In this document: positions 17,792 to 26,600 of the stretch, one piece after another
How positions within the stretch are numbered: position 1 is the first letter of the stretch
Layout: each line of letters starts with the position of its first letter
Source: Streptomyces sp. CB02261
GTDB lineage: Bacteria; Actinomycetota; Actinomycetes; Streptomycetales; Streptomycetaceae
Reading direction: 5' to 3'
Length of the DNA stretch: 64,000 nt
Assembly: GCF_001905665.1 (NCBI RefSeq)
Contig: NZ_LIVX01000006.1
Span: forward strand, 62,001-126,000
Made by a program: the position numbers and the translations under genes
The notes under the pieces: model-generated
Database searches by the model: none
Told to the model about the DNA's origin: nothing
The model's input: the letters and a program-made list of their open reading frames with translations, nothing else

Positions 17792-17811
17792 TTTACGGGA
17801 CAACCCTTAGG
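17792..17811. repeat. Right terminal inverted repeat
   Basis: TTTACGGGACAACCCTTAGG is the inverted counterpart of the copies at 16246 and 19767. Similarity extends inward (AAACGATCTTTGGGCC on the complementary strand) to the solitary copy at 19767. Confidence 0.75.
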
Positions 17812-18415
17812 CAAGCCTCGCCATCTCCTGGGCTAGCCCTGGGTGCACCGACCCTGAGCAAGCCGTCGGTTCGGGGTGCGGCAGCTCTGATTATCGGGAA
17901 GGAAGCGCCTGGCCCTCATCAAGGACCAGACTTTGCTCGTCTCGCCGGTCAAGACCTCACCGCGCCGGCCCGACGGCCCCGCGTGCGGCGGGCGATCTGC
18001 AGCTACTTCAGGAGCCGGAAGTCAGGTTGCCGGGCCCCGCTCTGAGGAATTTCGCTGAGCCTTATGCCGCAGGCTACGAATCGGTCATCGTCGCTACGAT
18101 GCCAGAAAGAAAGGCCACGATCGGCACTTGATCCTCACGGAGTTCGGCGCTGACGACGTCGCGGAGACGAGCGCACCGATTATCGCCCAGCTGTTCTGCA
18201 TGCCTGGGTCCCTGCGTACGGGCCGGCCGCCTCCTCATAACGACGACTCCGACCTGCCGTACGACCTCGCCCGCACCCTGGCGGCGAGTCGGCTGGGCCT
18301 TTCTGGCGACGCCCGAGGGCGTGGTCCGGACAGTCAGCTCGTACGGACCACGCCCTCAGGCATATCGGGTCGCTCCTGATCGCGCGGCGGCGCGAAGCCG
18401 CGCCTCCCCGGATCC
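17812..18415. other. Intergenic region, no recognised gene
   Basis: No frame here gives a recognisable or well-composed protein. The only structure is the hairpin at 18315-18357, which faces the end of the SRPBCC gene. Confidence 0.5.
18315..18357 (-). terminator. Hairpin terminator of the SRPBCC gene
   Basis: The arms GAGGGCGTGGTCCG (18315-18328) and its exact complement (18344-18357) form a 14-bp stem with a 15-base loop, about 60 bases beyond the stop of the minus-strand SRPBCC gene. Confidence 0.7.
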
Positions 18416-18868
18416 TTACACCGAACCGCGCCAGGCACCCGTCTCGTGACCGCCGCGCTCTTCGATGAACGACTTGAACCGCTTGAGATCACCCGTGACC
18501 TTCCGCTTGACGAAGCCGAGCTTGTCGCCGACCTGCTCCGTCAGCCCCTCGGGGGCGAAGTCCATCTGGAGCATGACCTTCGTCCGGGTGTCGTCGAGAC
18601 GATGGAACGTCACGACACCCGCCTGGCGCGCCTCGCCCTCGACGGTCGTCCAGGCGACGCGCTCGTCGGGGATCTGCTCGGTCACGACGGCGTCGAACTC
18701 CCGGTGCACTCCGCCGATCTCGGTGACCCAGTGGGTGAGCGTGTCCGTACGCTGTTCGATCCGCTCCACGCCGTCCATGAAATGCGGGAACGTCTCGAAC
18801 TGGGTCCACTGGTCGTACGCGGTACGGACCGGGACCTCAACCTCGACGGACTCCTCGACCTTCGACAT
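18416..18868 (-). CDS. SRPBCC (START-like) family protein
   Basis: The 150-residue protein has the SRPBCC/polyketide-cyclase-like fold pattern: SVEVEVPVRTAYDQWTQFET, FPHFMDGVERIEQ, HWVTEIGGVHREFDAVVTEQ, and ERVAWTTVEG with a C-terminal helix. Members bind hydrophobic ligands in a deep pocket; in Streptomyces this subtype is often found with stress proteins. No ligand can be inferred. AAGGGC lies eight bases before the ATG at 18868. It is divergent from the PRC-barrel gene, and the two may share a regulatory region. Confidence 0.85.
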   Translation of the reverse strand: MSKVEESVEVEVPVRTAYDQWTQFETFPHFMDGVERIEQRTDTLTHWVTEIGGVHREFDAVVTEQIPDERVAWTTVEGEARQAGVVTFHRLDDTRTKVMLQMDFAPEGLTEQVGDKLGFVKRKVTGDLKRFKSFIEERGGHETGAWRGSV

Positions 18869-19256
18869 GGGTAACGCCCTTCTTGTCCGGTTGCGGGTTA
18901 CTGGGATTCGCGTAACCCGCTCCCGAGAACTCACACCTCTTCAATGAGAACCGGACGAACTTCGCGCCGCCGACTGCTGCACCGGACCGGGAGCCGGAGC
19001 CGGTGTGGTGGTCGCATCGGCCTCTGGCGCCCGCCCGACCGTGACCTCGGGCCGCTCTGGGACCCGGCGACGGACGTCCTCATGCGCAGAGCCCCAGGCA
19101 TATGGGGGACGGATCGGGGCACTCGGATGCCAGAGGTTGTTACGAAGGAAAGAGCGGTCGACGCACAGGGCCTTGAGCGGGACAAAGAAAAACCTTGCGC
19201 CCCCGCCCCCGGTCCGGTCGGACTGCCATCGAATGCGAACCAGGAGTTGTCCGTAC
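18869..19256. other. Divergent upstream region
   Basis: This 388-base stretch separates the SRPBCC and PRC-barrel genes. It holds no coding signal. It must contain both promoters, but I could not identify a clear consensus. AGGAG at about 19242 serves the PRC-barrel gene. Confidence 0.5.
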
Positions 19257-19619
19257 GTGACTGAGAACGCGTGGAATTACCGGCCGTCCTTCAACTACGC
19301 CGTCGGCACCGACCTCACCGGCTACAAGGTGGAGGCGGTCGACGGGAGCATCGGCAAGGTCGACAAGCACTCCGAAGAGGTGGACGACTCCTACGTCGTG
19401 GTCGACACCGGAGTGTGGATCTTCGGCAAGGAGGTCCTTCTGCCGGCGAACACGATCTCGCGCATCGACGCGGAAGACGAGAAGGTCTACCTGGACCTCA
19501 GCAAGGAACAGATCAAGAACGCCCCCGAGTTCCACCGTGAGGAACACCTCGACGAGATCGCGTATCGCGATCAGGTGGCCTCGTACTACGGGCACACGGG
19601 CGGCGCGGGCCCGCTGTAG
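19257..19619 (+). CDS. PRC-barrel domain protein
   Basis: The 120-residue protein is a single PRC-barrel: TDLTGYKVEAVDGSIGKVDK, DDSYVVVDTGVWIFGKEVLL, PANTISRIDAEDEKVYLDLS, and a short helical tail. PRC-barrels occur in photosynthetic reaction centre H subunits and ribosome maturation factor RimM; free-standing actinobacterial copies belong to stress regulons but have no assigned biochemical role. The start is GTG 19257 with AGGAG about ten bases upstream. A very strong hairpin follows the gene. Confidence 0.9.
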   Translation: MTENAWNYRPSFNYAVGTDLTGYKVEAVDGSIGKVDKHSEEVDDSYVVVDTGVWIFGKEVLLPANTISRIDAEDEKVYLDLSKEQIKNAPEFHREEHLDEIAYRDQVASYYGHTGGAGPL

Positions 19620-19649
19620 GACTCCGGCGAGCATCTGGCCGTGGCCTTC

Positions 19650-19724
19650 GGAACAGGCCGTACAGCCGTCCGCCGACGCGCTTGTCTCTCGAACGCGTCG
19701 GCGGACGGCTGTACGGCCTGTTCC
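19650..19724. terminator. Perfect 31-bp inverted repeat
   Basis: The arms 19650-19680 and 19694-19724 are exact reverse complements over 31 bases with a 13-base loop. The stem is far longer than usual for a terminator and has no T-run. It follows the PRC-barrel gene by 30 bases and precedes the solitary IS end at 19767. It most simply acts as a terminator, though its length leaves room for other roles. Confidence 0.7.
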
Positions 19725-19766
19725 GGGGGTGGGCCGGGCGAGCCATGTGCGGCTCTGCAGGGTCCG

Positions 19767-19786
19767 CCTAAGGGCTGTCCCGCAAA
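19767..19786. repeat. Solitary IS terminal repeat
   Basis: CCTAAGGGCTGTCCCGCAAA is identical over 19 bases to the left end at 16246. It continues AGATCTTGGG like the right end at 17811 read inward. No matching right end is seen downstream, so the element here is incomplete. Confidence 0.7.
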
Positions 19787-19832
19787 GATCTTGGGTCCGA
19801 GTACAGAACAGCCCAAGGAGCTGTCGAGGTGC

Positions 19833-20384
19833 TCAGCCAGTGGTTCGTGGGATGTCCAGGGACCGGGCAAAGGCGGCGAGCGCGTGGAAGTCGTTCTCCT
19901 GTAGGCCGATCCGCGGGTTGACGTGGTGCAGGAGCCCGGCACCTCGGTGGTGGGCGGTCACGTAGGTCTCATCCAGCTCGCTCTGCTCGTCGTCCACCCA
20001 GGCGAAAGGACGGCCGCCTGCGTGGTCCACCAGCGGCCCGGTCTTCCAGTGAACTCCATCAGGGCGTTCTCGGAGTAGGACGTCGCCGAAGTCCACGAAG
20101 GGAAGGTCTGGAAGGCCCAGCACCGGTGCGATCCATCGGTTGGCGTCGTCCATCCACGTGGTGGCCCAGCACAGCTCGAAGCCGAGCTGGAGCAGGGTTC
20201 GTCCGTGCTCCGGGTTGAGCCAGACTCGCAGGGGACGTCGTCGGGACGACAGGCCCGTGCCGTCGTGGTGGGCGTCGTTCCGGGGGACTCTGAGTGTGGT
20301 GTAGCCGTCGGGACGCCTCTCCGGCTTGGCTGCGTAGGGGTTGAGCGGTCCGTCCACGTCGAGGAACAGGAGTGGTCGGTTCAC
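19833..20384 (-). CDS. HAD-fold domain protein
   Basis: The 183-residue protein begins with PLLFLDVDGPLNPY, the HAD motif I with its DxD nucleophile pair. It continues with an Arg-rich cap, CWATTWMDDANRWIAPVLGL, and PFAWVDDEQSELDETYV carrying the late acidic motif. This matches the small HAD domains found in RNA-repair-type and stand-alone actinobacterial proteins. The substrate is unknown. The GTG at 20384 has GGGGGA four bases upstream. The gene lies between a solitary IS end (19767) and a truncated transposase (20485), mirroring the arrangement around the SMI1-like gene. Confidence 0.8.
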   Translation of the reverse strand: MNRPLLFLDVDGPLNPYAAKPERRPDGYTTLRVPRNDAHHDGTGLSSRRRPLRVWLNPEHGRTLLQLGFELCWATTWMDDANRWIAPVLGLPDLPFVDFGDVLLRERPDGVHWKTGPLVDHAGGRPFAWVDDEQSELDETYVTAHHRGAGLLHHVNPRIGLQENDFHALAAFARSLDIPRTTG

Positions 20385-20431
20385 GGTATCCCCCGGTCTT
20401 TGCGCACTGTGGACTGCCACGGTCAGCGTAG

Positions 20432-20547
20432 CTATGGGATTGTCTCGGCACTGGGCTGGCCTCAGTGATGATGATGTGGCGAGTGTGATTACGGCATCGG
20501 AGCCGTCCTGGATAACCCCGTTCGCGGGGCTGAGCCCGCGCTGCTGA
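20432..20547 (+). pseudogene. Truncated IS5-type element (transposase N-terminus)
   Basis: From the GTG at 20485 the frame reads VITASEPSWITPFAGLSPR and then stops. This is nearly identical to the start of the intact transposase at 16960. About 50 bases upstream lies a degenerate terminal-repeat-like sequence (TATGGGATTGTCTCGGCA). Everything after the first 20 codons is missing, and an IS630-type remnant follows. Confidence 0.7.
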
Positions 20548-20779
20548 GGCAAACTGCTGCGGACGGCGCTACGTTTCCGGACACCCCTTGCCGCCACCTA
20601 TGCACGCCTCGCGCGGGAACGGCCTCATGAACTCCGCATCCTTGTGGAACCCCGCCGACGAACCCGAAGCGGTGGCGCGCCCGGCCGAGCTGACTTGTGA
20701 GCAGAACGCGAAGCTCACCGACGCCCTCCGCGACCTCGTCCTCAAAGCTCAGCAGCCGGGAACGCCCTCCCACCCATCG

Positions 20780-21001
20780 AGGGTGTACACAGGTCAGCCC
20801 GATCTCGTTGAGCCGGTGGAACACGCCCCGGACGGTGTCCTCGTCGGTCTGCACCAGCTGCGCGATCTCCGGGACCGGCCTGCCGCCCGGCGAGGCCACC
20901 AGCATCATCGTCCACCGGACCCGCACCGCACCGGTGTCTCCCCGCCGAACGATCCGTGGCAGCCTCTCTCCCTCCTGCTCGGTCAGCCGGCGGATTCTCA
21001 C
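20780..21001 (-). pseudogene. Remnant of an IS630-type transposase
   Basis: The minus strand reads VRIRRLTEQEGERLPRIVRR, then VRVRWTMMLVASPGGRPVPE, and IAQLVQTDEDTVRGVFHRLN. This is the N-terminal helix-turn-helix region of IS630-family transposases. After about 75 residues the frame loses similarity and no catalytic DDE region is present. The rest of 20548-21283 has no gene apart from the AGGAGA ribosome binding site at 21271. Confidence 0.7.
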
Positions 21002-21283
21002 CGGTGATGCCGTGCCCACCCCTGCCGAATATCGCCACTGACACCCAACGCAACGAGCAACCCGGCAAAGATGCCCGGTCACGGCATCAGCGGGGCCACG
21101 TCAGCGCTGCGTCCTCCGTCCCACGCGGCGCGCCACGCCGGGGAGGGCATTGCCGTGTCCGCTGATCGGGGGTGGCGGCGCGCGCCGCCACCCCCGCGCG
21201 GCCCCGGGGCTGCTAGGCAGGCAGGTGCACCGGCCGGTGTCGCCGACCCCTGCCGCCCCACCGCACACCCAGGAGACACGTAC

Positions 21284-22480
21284 GTGCTGACCCGTGCCCG
21301 CGGACGCCGACTCCGCCCCGGACTCGCCGCCGCCGCCCTCACCGCCGCTGCGCTCGGCGGGCTGCTCCAGCCCGCGCAGGCGGGCGTCGGTCCCGAACCG
21401 GCCCGGGACCGCCCGCACCACGACAAACGCCTCCAGCAGCAACTCGAGCGGCTCGTCGCACAGGAGGACGGCCCTCCCGGGGTGATCGCCGTGCTCACCC
21501 GCGGCGACCGTACGCAGGTGTACACCGCCGGTGTCGGCGACATCGCAACCGGCCGCCCGCCCCACCCCGACGACCACATGCGCATCGCCAGCATCGCGAA
21601 GGCCTTCAGTGGGGCCGTCGCCCTCAGGCTGGTCGACCAGGGGAAGCTCTCCCTCGACGACACCATCGGCGAGCTCCTGCCCGACCAGCCCGCCGCCTGG
21701 CACACGGTGACCTTGCGCCAGCTCCTCCAGCACACCAGCGGCCTGCCCGACTTCTCGGCCGACCCCGAGTTCCTGGAGATCATCACCGCCGACCCCCGCC
21801 ACGTGTTCGACTCGCGGCGACTCCTCGACTTCGTAGCCGACGAACCGCTGCTCTTCGCCCCCGGCGCCCTGTACGAGTACTCCAACTCCGACAACATCGC
21901 CGTCGCCCTCATGGCCGAGGCCGCCACCGGCCGCCGTTACGAGGCCCTGCTCAAGGAACTCGTGTACCGTCCGCTGGGTCTGCGCCGCACGAGCCTGCCC
22001 CAGGGCTACCGGCTCCCCCAGCCCTACTTCCACGGCTATGACGTCGCGCCGCCCGCCGAACCCGAAGACATCAGCGAAGCCATCAGCGCTTCCGGCGTCT
22101 GGGCCTCCGGAGGAATCGTCTCCACCCCCCGGGAACTGGGCGCCTTCATGCGCGGGTACGGCGGCCCCGAGCTGCTGTCGGAGCAGACCCGCAAGGCACA
22201 GCTCACGTTCATCCCCGGAGGTTCCTCCGAGCCGGCCGGCCCCGGAACCAATGCCGCCGGGCTGGCGATCTTCCAGTACACGACCCGCTGCGGCGTGCTC
22301 CACGGCCACACCGGGAACACCCCCGGCTACACCCAACTCGCCGCCACCACCCCCGACGGCACCCGATCACTGACCTTCTCCATCAACACGCAGACCAGCA
22401 AGAGCAACAAGCCCGCCCTGCTGGCCCGGCTGCGCACGGTACAGGAGAACTTCGCCTGCGCTCTGCTGGAAGGCCGTTGA
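21284..22480 (+). CDS. Secreted serine hydrolase, beta-lactamase/DD-peptidase family
   Basis: This 398-residue protein has a Sec signal peptide (RGRRLRPGLAAAALTAAALG then QPAQAGV). The class C-like fold shows SIAK (SxxK nucleophile motif), YSN (YxN motif in YEYSNSDN) and HTG (third motif in HGHTGNTPGY). It is expected outside the membrane as a D-alanyl-D-alanine carboxypeptidase or esterase-type hydrolase; the substrate cannot be read from the sequence. The GTG at 21284 is placed by AGGAGA seven bases upstream. A hairpin follows. Confidence 0.92.
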   Translation: MLTRARGRRLRPGLAAAALTAAALGGLLQPAQAGVGPEPARDRPHHDKRLQQQLERLVAQEDGPPGVIAVLTRGDRTQVYTAGVGDIATGRPPHPDDHMRIASIAKAFSGAVALRLVDQGKLSLDDTIGELLPDQPAAWHTVTLRQLLQHTSGLPDFSADPEFLEIITADPRHVFDSRRLLDFVADEPLLFAPGALYEYSNSDNIAVALMAEAATGRRYEALLKELVYRPLGLRRTSLPQGYRLPQPYFHGYDVAPPAEPEDISEAISASGVWASGGIVSTPRELGAFMRGYGGPELLSEQTRKAQLTFIPGGSSEPAGPGTNAAGLAIFQYTTRCGVLHGHTGNTPGYTQLAATTPDGTRSLTFSINTQTSKSNKPALLARLRTVQENFACALLEGR

Positions 22481-22510
22481 CCCGCAGCCGCATCCACCGG
22501 CGGCGACACC

Positions 22511-22541
22511 ATGCCGGGCCATCCGAGCGGTGGCCCGGCAT
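22511..22541 (+). terminator. Hairpin terminator of the serine hydrolase gene
   Basis: An 11-bp stem (ATGCCGGGCCA and its complement) with a nine-base loop begins 30 bases after the stop codon. Confidence 0.7.
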
Positions 22542-22878
22542 GGGCGGCAGTCCGAGACGACCGGTCAGGGCTGTCATGTGATCGGCTTGCGTATCTCGTC
22601 GCGAATCTCGCGGGTCTCCTACGCCGCCGTTTCGAGGGAGCCGGTCGGGATGGGGGCGGCCAGCACGAACGTGGAGGCGTTCGCCGCCTGGGCAGATCAG
22701 GGGCCAGGGGGCTCCCGCCGAGTGGAGGGGCCCCTGTCGTCAAACGAGGGAGCGCATCCGGGGCACGATCGTGTCGGCGACCGGATCGGACAAGACCATC
22801 ACGCCCGCAGCGTACGCGCGGGCTCGCCGGGCCCGCAGCAGGTACACGGCCGCGCGTCTCTTCGCCGAAGGCAGCGGG
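22542..22878. other. Intergenic stretch, no confident gene
   Basis: A minus-strand frame ending at 22740 closes with ARAYAAGVMVLSDPVADTIV, which looks like a genuine protein end. It has no supported start and overlaps the end of the TerB gene, so I do not call it. Nothing else is recognisable. Confidence 0.4.
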
Positions 22879-23427
22879 TCAGATGCCGAACTCCGTCGCC
22901 GACAGGCCAAGCGCAGCGCACGCCTCGCGGATGATCTGCTCCTCGGCAGGCGCGATGAAGCCGTCCGCACCCGCGACCACGATGCCGGTCTGGATGACAG
23001 CCCGTGCCTCGGTGGGCTTCTTCGCCACCTTGACGACGTCCTGAAGCACCGCCGCCTTGCCCATGACGAAGCCGGCCGAAAGCTGGTCGACGTGCTTGTT
23101 GAAACGCTGGCGGAGCTGGTCGGCGGGGAAGTTCTGAAGAACGTCGTTGGTGAGGATGAGTGACTCGACGTGCTGGCGCTCGGCCGGGTCGACCCGTCCG
23201 TCAGCGGCGGCCACCAACGCGCACATGGCCATGCTGGCGTCCCGGAAGGCGCCGCTCTTCAGCTCCGTCTTCAGCGACGTGAGCTGCGTCTTCAACGCGC
23301 TCACGAGCTCGGCCCTGGAACCACCCCCGGGCCGTGCACCGGACGGTCCATGGCCGCCGGAGCCGCCGCGCACCCCCTGGGCCTGCTGCAGACCTCTGGT
23401 CGCCTGGTCCTTGATCCGATCCCACAT
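22879..23427 (-). CDS. TerB-family protein
   Basis: The 182-residue protein begins MWDRIKDQATRGLQQAQG, followed by a Gly-rich linker. A helical TerB domain covers residues 60-182 (MAMCALVAAADGRVDPAERQ, LQNFPADQLRQRFNKHVDQL, GIVVAGADGFIAPAEEQII). The repeated D-G-x-(V/F)-x-P-A-E motif is the typical metal-binding TerB signature. TerB is part of the tellurium-resistance and wider Ter stress and conflict networks and acts near the membrane. The gene lies 210 bases downstream of the large trypsin/STAND gene on the same strand, so it may belong to the same functional unit. A TerD-type gene occurs at the far end of the window. Confidence 0.9.
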   Translation of the reverse strand: MWDRIKDQATRGLQQAQGVRGGSGGHGPSGARPGGGSRAELVSALKTQLTSLKTELKSGAFRDASMAMCALVAAADGRVDPAERQHVESLILTNDVLQNFPADQLRQRFNKHVDQLSAGFVMGKAAVLQDVVKVAKKPTEARAVIQTGIVVAGADGFIAPAEEQIIREACAALGLSATEFGI

Positions 23428-23637
23428 CGCCACTCGTGCCACCTCAGCTTCTGCCACGTCGTCCCTCGTCGGACGCTCATCATCGTGCAACACCCCGCTA
23501 ACGCCTGCCACACACCGTGAAGTTCCGCCACCACGACGAGCGCGCCGAGGAACAGCTGCTGCAGCCGCGCGGAGCGGCGGCCGGGCCGACCGCCGAGGTC
23601 GCCCGGCAACCGCTGCGCGGTCTCGGTCGCAGCTGGA

Positions 23638-26600
23638 TCAACGTCGCTCGTACAGCGCCAGCTCGGGCAGAAGACGGAAGGCCTCGCGGACCGCGGCGAG
23701 CGCCTCGTCCCACCGGCGCAGCCCCTCCAGCCTGCGGGAGAGCCCGTACAGGGCCCTGGCGAGGTCGGGGACGTGGGCGGGACGGGTGGCAGCCAGGGTG
23801 CGGTAGACGGCGACGGCTTCCTCGAGGGCGGCGACAGCCTCCCCCGGCCGGCCGGACTGCTCCCGTCGTACCGCTACGCCGATCAGGCTGCTCGCCAGGC
23901 CTGGCAGGTGGGCGTCCGGGTCGCGGGATGCGAGGGTGCGGCGAATGCCCAGGGCTTCCTCGACGGCCGCCAGGGCCTGCTCTGTGCGGCCCACGGCCGC
24001 CAGCTGGGTGCCGAGGGTGTGCAGTTGCACCGCCAGATGGGGCAGGTGGGCGTCAGGGTAGGCGCGCGCCAGGTCGCGGATGATCCGTACACACTCCTCG
24101 GTGGCGGCGAGAGCCTGGTCGGGCCGGCCCAGGGCCGCGTAGAGCGGCGAGACCGTGCTCAGGCTCGCGTTGAGCGCCGTCAGGTGGGCGTCGGGATGGA
24201 TGGCGACCAGGCCCCGTTGGATGGCCAAGGCCTCTTCGGCGACGGCCAAGGCTTCTTCCTGCCGGCCAGAGTCCTCCAGGGCCCAGGCCAGCCGGCCGAG
24301 GCTCTGGGCCAGCTGGGGAAGGTAGGCATCGGGGCGGTTCCTGGCCATTGCGCGGCTGACATGCACCACACGCTCGGCCACCGACAGGGCGCCTTTCAGC
24401 CAGCCCATCTCCGCACCTTTGACCGCCATCTCGTTCAGCGTCGCGACGTAAGCGGGTGAGTACGCAGAGCCCGCACCGGTCATGCCGTCGTGCAGGCGGG
24501 CGGCTTCGATGAGCACTTCCATGGCCTCCTCCTTCCGGCCCAGGTCCCACAGGCGTCCGGAGTGGATGTTCAGGCTCCGGGCCAGCTGACGGGCTTCGGC
24601 GTCCGAGCCTGCTCCGGCATCGCGGCGCAGGCGCACCGCCTCCTCGGACGCGGCCAGCGCCGCCTCGTGCCGCCCGAGATCACCCAGCAGGGCGGCAAGC
24701 CTGTTCAGACTCTCGACGAGCTCGGGGGTGCGGCCGTCGCCCAAGCCGCGGGACAGTGCTACGGCCTCTGTGATCGGGGCCATGGCCTCCTCACGGCGTC
24801 CCAGGTCACGCAGCCGGTCGGCGTACGTGTTCAGGCTCGCGATCAGGGGGATGGCGTCCGCCAGGGAACGGGCGACGGTGACCGCTTCCTCGGCTGGGGT
24901 CAGGGCCTCCTCCCGCCGGTCCAGGGCCGCCAGGCGCGAGGAGAGGGAATGCAGACTCCACACCAGGCCGGGGGTGTGGGGGAGGCCGCGGTGGCGTGCG
25001 ACCAGGTGCCGGGCCAGGTCGCAGGCCCAGACGGCCAGGCGCTCGCTGCGCGGGAGCCTGTCGTCGAGCTGCCTGAGGGCGTCCAGCGGGGTCTGGGGAT
25101 CCGCGGCGATCTGCTGCAATCCGGCCACCAGCGGGCCGGGACGCTCCACCTGGGTGGCGGCGGCCATCGCCGGGGACGCCAGGACGGTACGGTGCCGGAC
25201 GCACAGCGCGGTCAGTCGGTCGTCGAGCCGTCCCGCGAAGACGGCGTGCGCGGCCGCGCGGCTGTAGAGGGTCAGCAGCCGGCCCGCCTGTTCCTCGGTG
25301 ATGCCCGGTACGAGGTCGTGGGCGAGCCCGGGGTGTGCTGCCAGGCGGCGGCCGATCAGACGCTCCGTCAGCCGGTCGGGCTGCAGGCTGCCCCACGGAC
25401 CCGCATCGGCCGGCGGATAGAGGGCGGCGATCCAGGCCAGGACGGCATCGCGACGGTCGCGCGGCTGGTCGGCCAGCCCGCCGACCTTGCGGAGGACCTC
25501 GGCGGCCTGATCGCGATCGGCTGCCCCCACCAGCAGAGCGGCGGCGAGCGCGGCATCGAGGGTGGCCGTGCTCAGCGCCGGGCTGAGACCCGAGGCGGTC
25601 GCGCTCTGCTCCCAGTAGCGGCGCTCGTGCAGGAGCAGGCGGTCCTCGACGCCGGTGGCGGGTCCCGCCGTGTCCTCGGCCGAACCGGTGTCGGCGGCGT
25701 CCAACAGGTCGGCCAGGGCGGTCATGTGCAGGGTCAGCGCATTGTCCATACCCGCCCGGTCCACGTCGGGGAAGGGAAGAGCGGCAGCCAGTACCGGCCA
25801 GTCGGGCCCCTGCCGACCGCGAACGTCGGGCAGCGCGGCCGCGAAGGCCTGCGCCGCCCTCCGGTACGCCTGCGGACGTGCGGCCGTATCGCTCTCCAGC
25901 GCCGGCAGCGCAACCACCGGCGTGCCGTCGAGCAGTTCTTCGGCGGTACGGCTCACGGCCTGCGTGCTGGTCCACCAGTCCCCGGCCGTCCGCGCCAGCA
26001 GGAGGACCTTGAAGGGCGTCGCGCCCCCGTGCTCGGCGGCGGCCTCCAGGAGCGCGGCGAGCTGTTCCGCGCGGGTCTCCGCGTAATCCAGCACCACCAG
26101 CAGCGGCTTGGCGGCCCGGCCGACCGCCCGCAGTTCTGCCGGAGCTGCGGTGGCGCGCGGCCACAGCACCGCCCAGCCGTCCGGAGCCATGGTGCCGGCG
26201 AGCTCGTGGGCCAGCCGGGTCTTCCCCTGCCCGGCCGGGCCGTGCAGCAGCCAGCTGCCGAACCCCTCCTGCCGGCACCAGCGAGCCAGCCGGTCCAGCA
26301 GTTCCTCGCGGCCATGGAAGGCCACAACCTGCCGCCCCGCCTGCAGGAGCGCCGCCGCCGAGCCCAGGCCGCCGGCCGGCGCCACCGGGTCGGCCTCGGC
26401 CACGTCCTGGAACTCGACCGCGTCGAGCATCATCGCTCCGGCGCAGTGCTCGGCCAGCACAGCCCGGAACTCCGCGTCGTGATGCAGCACGTACGCCGGC
26501 ACCACCGAGAGCGCGGCATGCCCGGAGCGGCCCGCGTCGGCCGCGACCACCCCGGTCAGCAGGCGGCCGCAGAACACAGCCGCCCCTGACAGCCCGCCCC

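Larger units (their letters stand above)
16246..17811 (+). mobile_element. IS5-type insertion element with possible passenger gene
   Basis: The 1566-base unit is bounded by near-perfect inverted repeats, CCTAAGGGCTGTCCCGCAA at 16246-16264 and TTTACGGGACAACCCTTAGG at 17792-17811. It contains a DDE transposase next to the right end and an SMI1/KNR4-like gene between the left repeat and the transposase. Immediately before the transposase (about 16928-16945) lies a weaker repeat-like sequence. The simple IS may therefore span only about 16928-17811, with the outer left repeat belonging to a related element. No clear target duplication could be identified. Confidence 0.6.

Noticed and set aside
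22740..22970. Minus-strand frame ending in GVMVLSDPVADTIVPRMRSLV-like sequence
   Set aside because: It overlaps the TerB gene at its 5' part and has no supported start; could be a lost gene's end but not demonstrable.
24490..26589. 699-residue plus-strand frame opposite the STAND gene
   Set aside because: No family motif; composition mirrors the antisense of the TPR and NTPase regions, while the minus strand carries clear motifs.
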